Below, one piece after another: positions 58,481 through 64,000 of a stretch of DNA of 64,000 bases (its first letter is position 1; each line of letters begins with the position of its first letter). The position numbers and the translations under genes were made by a program. Source of the stretch: Pelargonium nanum. Taxonomy: Eukaryota; Streptophyta; Magnoliopsida; Geraniales; Geraniaceae. The stretch is from positions 1 to 64,000 of the forward strand of contig JAYMTF010000008.1 of NCBI GenBank assembly GCA_036897485.1, read 5' to 3'. The notes under the pieces are model-generated. The model was not told the DNA's origin and ran no database searches. It worked only from the letters and a program-made list of their open reading frames with translations.

Positions 58481-61034
58481 CTTTTCTGCATGGGGGAGGG
58501 GTAGGTAGGTCATTTAACTTGTTATGCCCTTTTTGACTGAAAAGAGACCAAACCACCTTGAATGAAAGAAATGAGAATACAAGAAAGATTGAAGTGTGTG
58601 GGACAATTGTTGTTTGTTGTTGGTGTGATGATGATTGATGAAAGAGAAGAGAGAGCAAAGCCACAAAGCATGAGCTATGCATAACAAAAAGCTATGAGAA
58701 AAAATGTGAAACCCTTTTTCTTTTCCCTTTAGTTTTTGTCATTGTGTGTGCAGTGAAAACATGGATGATCACATTCCATGGATAGTGTTCATTAGGAAAA
58801 AAGAAAAAGAAGAAACAGCCTTAGATCCTTTTCCACCAGCTTTCATGCAACTTGAGAGTATCTTGTAGTACCAGGTTTTGAAGTAAATGCTCAACAGTTG
58901 TTTTAGTTTCTATAATTAGATAGTTCTATAGAGACCAAACCACATTTCTGATAGAATTGACCCAACATAGAAATAAGAAACTCTTCTTTTTTCTTTCTCC
59001 TTAACTAAAATTCCAAAGTTAGTTTTGAGAAACTGAGCATTTTCTTAATTTGAAATCTATTTAGGATTGTCTACTAAATTAGCAGTTGCCAAAAGATATT
59101 GAGGGTTGATGTAGTGCATGTGATATGAAAAACACTTTTTACCATTGAATTTAACTGACGGAATGTTAAGAAAAAGTATATGAAATGTATTTGATTTGAA
59201 AAAAAAGTTATATGGAGACATGTGCTTTAAGTGCAAAAATATAAGATTATTTGTGATTACCGCTATAATTTATGCTAGAATAGCTTTATTGTGGAGTTTT
59301 TGATTAGTTGTTTTACCATTTTTAACTCAAAACCGAGATCATTAAATTTTTTAAAACTAATATTGGGTAGCTTTTGTCTTATACATTGATGAAAGAGACT
59401 TATAACGTGCGTAAAAAATTAAAATATAGAAATGGAGAAACATTGTCGACGATGTAAACGATAATTAATTAAAATTCACACTAGAGAAACAAAGAAATAA
59501 TCGACTGATAAAAAAATTCAATCATAAAGTCATACAGAAAGAAGAAATCTACGTTGTTTAACAATATTCTTATTATATTTTGTTGAATGGCCAATCAAAC
59601 ATTTTCTATATTAAAAAAGATCAATAATAAACAATCGTGGGTATTGTTTGGATTCTAGAGCTTTGACTAAAGAATTTGTGCTTTCTAAAACACATATTTG
59701 ATTTGATCAAATAACGCTAATTTTTTTTCAGTAAGGTAATGCTAAAACTGAACACTAGAAATCCAATTTGATTTTAAGCCAATCAGACTAACTTTCGAGT
59801 AGGGTAAATTTGCATGAATTCACTCATTTTACCCACAAAGGTGAATCTTAATCCGCTCTACGACACAAAACCTGACTAAATCTGAAACTCTTTTAGTCCG
59901 AATTCAGACAAACTCGACCCGATACAAAGTTGTCAACTCCAGATTTGAGAAGACAATGCAAATAAAAATGGTGGTCCAGTTCAGTTCACTTCTATCCTGT
60001 ATTGAACATGAAACATGTACTCAGCTGTCATGGTGTTTGTCTGTTTCCAAGGACCCATCCTTTCATAAATTATTTTTGGCACATTTCTGCCTAAAATTAT
60101 TCTTCTACTGTATTATACAGAAAAGAAATACAAGATAATGTTTAAAAAAAATTAAAATTAAAGGGTAAATAATAAAGACATGTCATGCAAAAGTTACAAA
60201 ATGTTCTCTCTAAATTTTGTGCACTTAAAATACTAAATAATAGTGATTTTACAGTGTACATATGATCTTGAACTTATTTTCATTTAAAGTTATGTCATGT
60301 CTTTTTACAACCCAACCAAAACAAACTTTGGTGCTCATTTTCCAACTAAGATTCCATTGTTTTTTATTCATTTCAATACTTTTTTTTTTAAATCCACTTG
60401 GAAATAAGAAATGAGTAATTTATTATTGTAGAGCAAGATTTCTCAACTAAAAAGTTATCAACTAAACATTAACCAAAATGTGAAACAGAAAAAAAGAAAA
60501 AATGCGAGTGGGCGCGATATGAAATCGTGATGTGTCATCTCTTCATATCAGCACGATATCAACAAATTTCAGTCATATCACACTCAGACTAATCACTGTT
60601 CGAGCCAAGGAAGGACCACAATGATGACAAAACTCTCTCTACCCATGCACTTGGTGGTCAACAAAATGACATTTTTAAGGTCTCTTAAACATGAGAAAAT
60701 GAGTGTTGGAAAATGACTAGCAAGTTTTTGTCCATAATATCCACAAGTTGTACATTAGAGACAGAAAATGGCGATTTGATCATTTTTTTGTTCCTTACAA
60801 GTTACAACATCAACATAATGTACTTCAACTCTTGTTAGGTAAAAAAAAAATCTTGTTAGGTAAACAAGCCAAAAACCTGAAGGAAGCATTAGATGCAGTA
60901 CAGACCAGAAATAGAGAGCAACAACATATAAAGATTCGAATTTTGTTACAATATATGTAGCTTTTTCCTGCGCGGATTTATTCATTATGATCATGCGACG
61001 TTTTAAATTTTCATTTGACAGAAGGTACCGGAAC

Positions 61035-63876
61035 TCAGATTTCCGAGAAAGAAGTGACCGTCTTGAACCCGTGATTCTCAGGAAGAGGCCCATTTCCTGG
61101 CCGGATGGAAACCACCACCTCCAAACCTAAAACATCGAGAGATTATAAGAATGAGCAAACAATTTTCCAATATTTATGTTTCTCTTTTAGTCTCGGATAA
61201 ATCTATGAAGAAATATCAGTGTAAAGAGCAAGAATCAAGATTGAAATCCCACAAAACAGGAGAAGCGATCCCATTCATTTCTTGGCAATGATTGTTATAA
61301 ACTTAAGAGATAATAACAGGACCAGCTCATTACCTGCGGCCTTTGCAGCTGTTGCTTCTTGATAGATATCAGTCACGAATAAAATCTCCGATGGCTTGTC
61401 TACTCCCACTGATTCAGAGATTTCAACATAACTTCGAGTCTCTCTTTTGTTCCTGAAAGAGATGGATGACATATAATCAATGCAGAAATGGATGAAATTT
61501 TAAGCTGAAAAGTGCAACAAAATGCCGGAAACTTTACCCCACGGTAGTGTCAAAAAATCCAGACAAGTATTTTCTTAAATCTCCATTGCTTGTGTGTCCA
61601 AATAAAAGCCTCTGCGCCAACCTGCTACCACTAGAATAAATGTATACCTGTTGGGCAAAACGAGCACTATTAGTCTACATCGCAAACTAAAGACAACCAA
61701 GAAACTGGTAAAGATCCAATAAATAGAAGGTTAGCATCTTCAAATATCAAAAAGAAGTTGCATGTGAGCCATTAGGTAAAATGCTGCTAGTTTATTTTAT
61801 TCCAACACATGTGACGATAAAAGCACCAGAAACCCAACGTAAGTGCAAAGCGAGCTCCTCGTGCTTTTTCTTGGGTTAAGGCATTCGATAGATGAAGTGG
61901 CTTAAACCATTTAATGATAATATCTGCTACTGTGATCTAGAACAGCTCCTAATTCAATAGTGTACAGGTTCTTGATCAAGATAGGTAGTTAAAAGGTGGA
62001 AGAGTTATGTTAAGTTTAGACTGCAACCAGATGGGAAACTAGTTTTTATACAATTCATTGGGAACAGTAATCGGTTTGGCTTTAAATCAAATGAACCTTA
62101 GACCTCATAGTCGCCTCACCTAGAAGAATTTGAATTAGTCATTGACTTGTAGTAAATATTTTTGTTCGTATAAAGCTCCATTTACAATAACTACTTACGA
62201 CTTCAAACTAAATCAGCACAAGAATAAGCTACTGGTCCAAATGACCTAAATGGCTATTACCTTTATGCCCAAAGCATGCCACTTCTCAAGAGCTTTCGGT
62301 ACATCTTCAAAAACTATTCCCTGCAGTTCATTATTCTGAAAACCAGTTCTCCATATATGGCCCTGCGTATACAAGTGTTAGATATATCCAAAATGACGTA
62401 GAAAATGTATGTCTTCGAATGCCTTCTTGCTTACTTGCAATTGCTTTAGGGAAGTGATCTTCCGATCAGCTTTTATCATTGCATTGACATTAGAAACCAG
62501 AGCTGCAACCACCTCCTCTTTCCCTGCATCTATGGAAGGTACAGGTACAGCACCAGCAACTCCTTGTTTTAAGTCTTCTTCAACCTGGGATAAATTGCCG
62601 TTAAATGTATCAGTTTGTGGCATAATATATTAATAAGCATAAATGGAAGCCTTTAATTGTGACAAGGTTTAAAGTACTAGGATTAAAGTCAGTAATGGTA
62701 CACGCACTTAGGACTGATACCCAAGATTCAATAGTAGTATCACAAAATAGATCCCCAGAACAAAATCTTACTTGAGAGCGCAACAACTTAATATCATCCT
62801 GAGTTTCGGCAGTGTCATATGTTGCAAGCAAGTGCCTCCCAACATTATCACGAGCATATGGAAAGAGAATATCAGTAACAAATGATATGGGAGTTGTAGT
62901 CCCTTCGATGTCGAGTACAACACAACGCTACAACACGAGAAAATGACAATGATGTTAGTACGAGTAAGAGAATGTGAAGCAAGCTTGAAAGTAAAGCATA
63001 AAATATCCTGAAGAGGACATTTGCACTTAAGACCATATAGCCCCAGATAGAGGCTCTAATGTCCTATCAAAAGTACAAGGAAACAAAAGGAATGATGAGA
63101 ATCGAGTACTAAATTTCCAGCTAAATAAAAAAGCTCACTGGTGACGGATCAGTTCCATGTAGTGAGCATGCAGCCGCTCCCTTTATGGGACCATGGTCTG
63201 GAGTCGACCAATCCAGGCCCAACTGATGTAGTTTGATCGCAGCATCAAAGAGATAGTGATAACATTCAGCCTGAAAAGCAAGTTACTGGATCTTAGACAG
63301 AGGACCAATAAAAGTATGTACCAACAAGATTTAGTCAGAAATTGTGAGTAGATTGATCTTTTAAGTTTCACATAAACTCATATCTCATTCATCCAATAAA
63401 AGACTTTTGGTGAGTATAAACCAGATTGCTGGAGCTCTGTTTCTGCTCAAAAGTACAAATGCCGATATCTAAACGAAGAACATAATCTAATCTCTTTAAA
63501 GATGCATCTAAATTATCATATAGCTTCCTTCAATCTTTCACATAACTACCGGTATGTCAAAATTTTATACCACTATTTATCCAGGAAGTAATTAATAGCA
63601 TGCTACTTCAAGTCTCCAGATATGCGTATATGCTACAACAGCATGACCAAATGCAAAACTAGAGAGAAGCCAATAAAGCTGGTTCTTAAACTATTTCCCA
63701 AAAAGAACGGCTATGGAATTAACCATCTCATGCTAATTATGTGCATTTTATCAATTGGATTTGAATCGTTCCTAGGTGAAACAAACCTGAGTTTTAGCAC
63801 TGATCCATGAATCTCCCCATACATATATGCCATGATTCCGAACAAGCACAGCTGTTGTTTTTGGATAGGCTTCGAT
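61035..63876 (-). CDS. DEP1: Bifunctional methylthioribulose-1-phosphate dehydratase/enolase-phosphatase E1 (5' part beyond window)
   Basis: Eight exons are visible on the minus strand: 63876-63787, 63270-63139, 62927-62772, 62584-62435, 62362-62261, 61647-61538, 61452-61334 and 61126-61035. They join in phase to give 316 C-terminal residues ending SFSEI. The first visible exon is the end of the class II aldolase-like dehydratase ([16 protein letters not shown], with the RNHG His likely a metal ligand). From the third exon on is a HAD-type phosphatase: [11 protein letters not shown] (motif I, DxE), [10 protein letters not shown] (motif II) and [16 protein letters not shown] (motif IV). The fused enzyme performs three consecutive steps of the methionine salvage (Yang) cycle, recycling methylthioadenosine from ethylene, polyamine and nicotianamine synthesis. 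It is expected in the cytosol. The gene is truncated only by the window edge, and every visible junction is canonical. Confidence 0.95.
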
Positions 63877-64000
63877 CTATAAAAGATGGAAAAAAGTTGT
63901 ATCAGTCCAAACCAGTATTCTAGATATAAAACAAACTAATTTTATATGAAAATGTCTTCCAGAGATGCCCACAACTTGTTGTCACAGTATCATTAATCCC

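Larger units (their letters stand above)
56772..61034. other. Spacer between the convergent VQ and DEP1 genes
   Basis: About 4.2 kb without a recognised gene. It contains a GA-rich and a GGTT microsatellite near 57445-57496, a possible SINE near 57905-57990, a repeat array at 58190-58480, and a MITE-like end near 59928. The remainder is AT-rich. Confidence 0.55.

Noticed and set aside
1-64000. CRISPR arrays, operons, phage or toxin systems
   Set aside because: All genes are spliced or standard plant genes, and no spaced direct-repeat array or prokaryotic gene is present.

Overview
The window is nuclear DNA of a flowering plant, most likely a eudicot and probably a rosid. It is AT-rich, its genes have many short GT-AG introns, and its proteins match land-plant families. 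I have a weak impression of Rosaceae that I cannot prove. I see no prokaryotic, organellar or viral gene cluster.

Nine protein-coding genes are supported, with exon chains read by hand and checked for phase. Left to right they are: (1) + strand SPA3/SPA4-type light-signalling repressor, 2070-7573; (2) - strand GT14 family glycosyltransferase, 11601-9581; (3) + strand proton pump interactor (PPI1-like), 20760-25170; (4) + strand RWD-RING ubiquitin ligase (RNF25-like), 27396-31115; (5) + strand plastid S4-domain RNA-binding protein, 31860-36002; (6) - strand STIG1/GRIM REAPER-like secreted cysteine-rich protein, 37920-37459; (7) + strand dynamin-related protein DRP5A, 41918-47061; (8) + strand VQ-motif protein, 56040-56771; (9) - strand DEP1 (methylthioribulose-1-phosphate dehydratase/enolase-phosphatase), 63876-61035, whose 5' part lies beyond the right edge.

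The genes do not form a pathway or operon. What links them is ancestry. From memory, the order SPA - GT14 - PPI - S4 - GRI - DRP5A - VQ - DEP1 resembles pieces of Arabidopsis At1g53090-53140, At3g15300-15354 and At5g53830-53850, so the window looks like an unfractionated version of a block split among duplicated segments in Arabidopsis.

Between the genes are AT-rich spacers with transposon fossils. These include an internally deleted LINE with an 11-bp target duplication (16034-17811), a 5'-truncated LINE with a 10-bp target duplication (52388-53056), another LINE tail near 15.2-15.5 kb, two copies of one tRNA-derived SINE, a hAT-like MITE inside a gene-5 intron, a second MITE family in several copies, a 61-bp minisatellite, and an old LTR-like repeat family. 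Introns and promoters repeatedly carry local tandem duplications of about 100-400 bp.

The oddest gene-level signals are the last PPI1 intron, which lacks a GT donor and if retained would swap the membrane tail for a different hydrophobic tail, and a probable GC-AG intron in the SPA gene. I found no convincing new multi-gene system.
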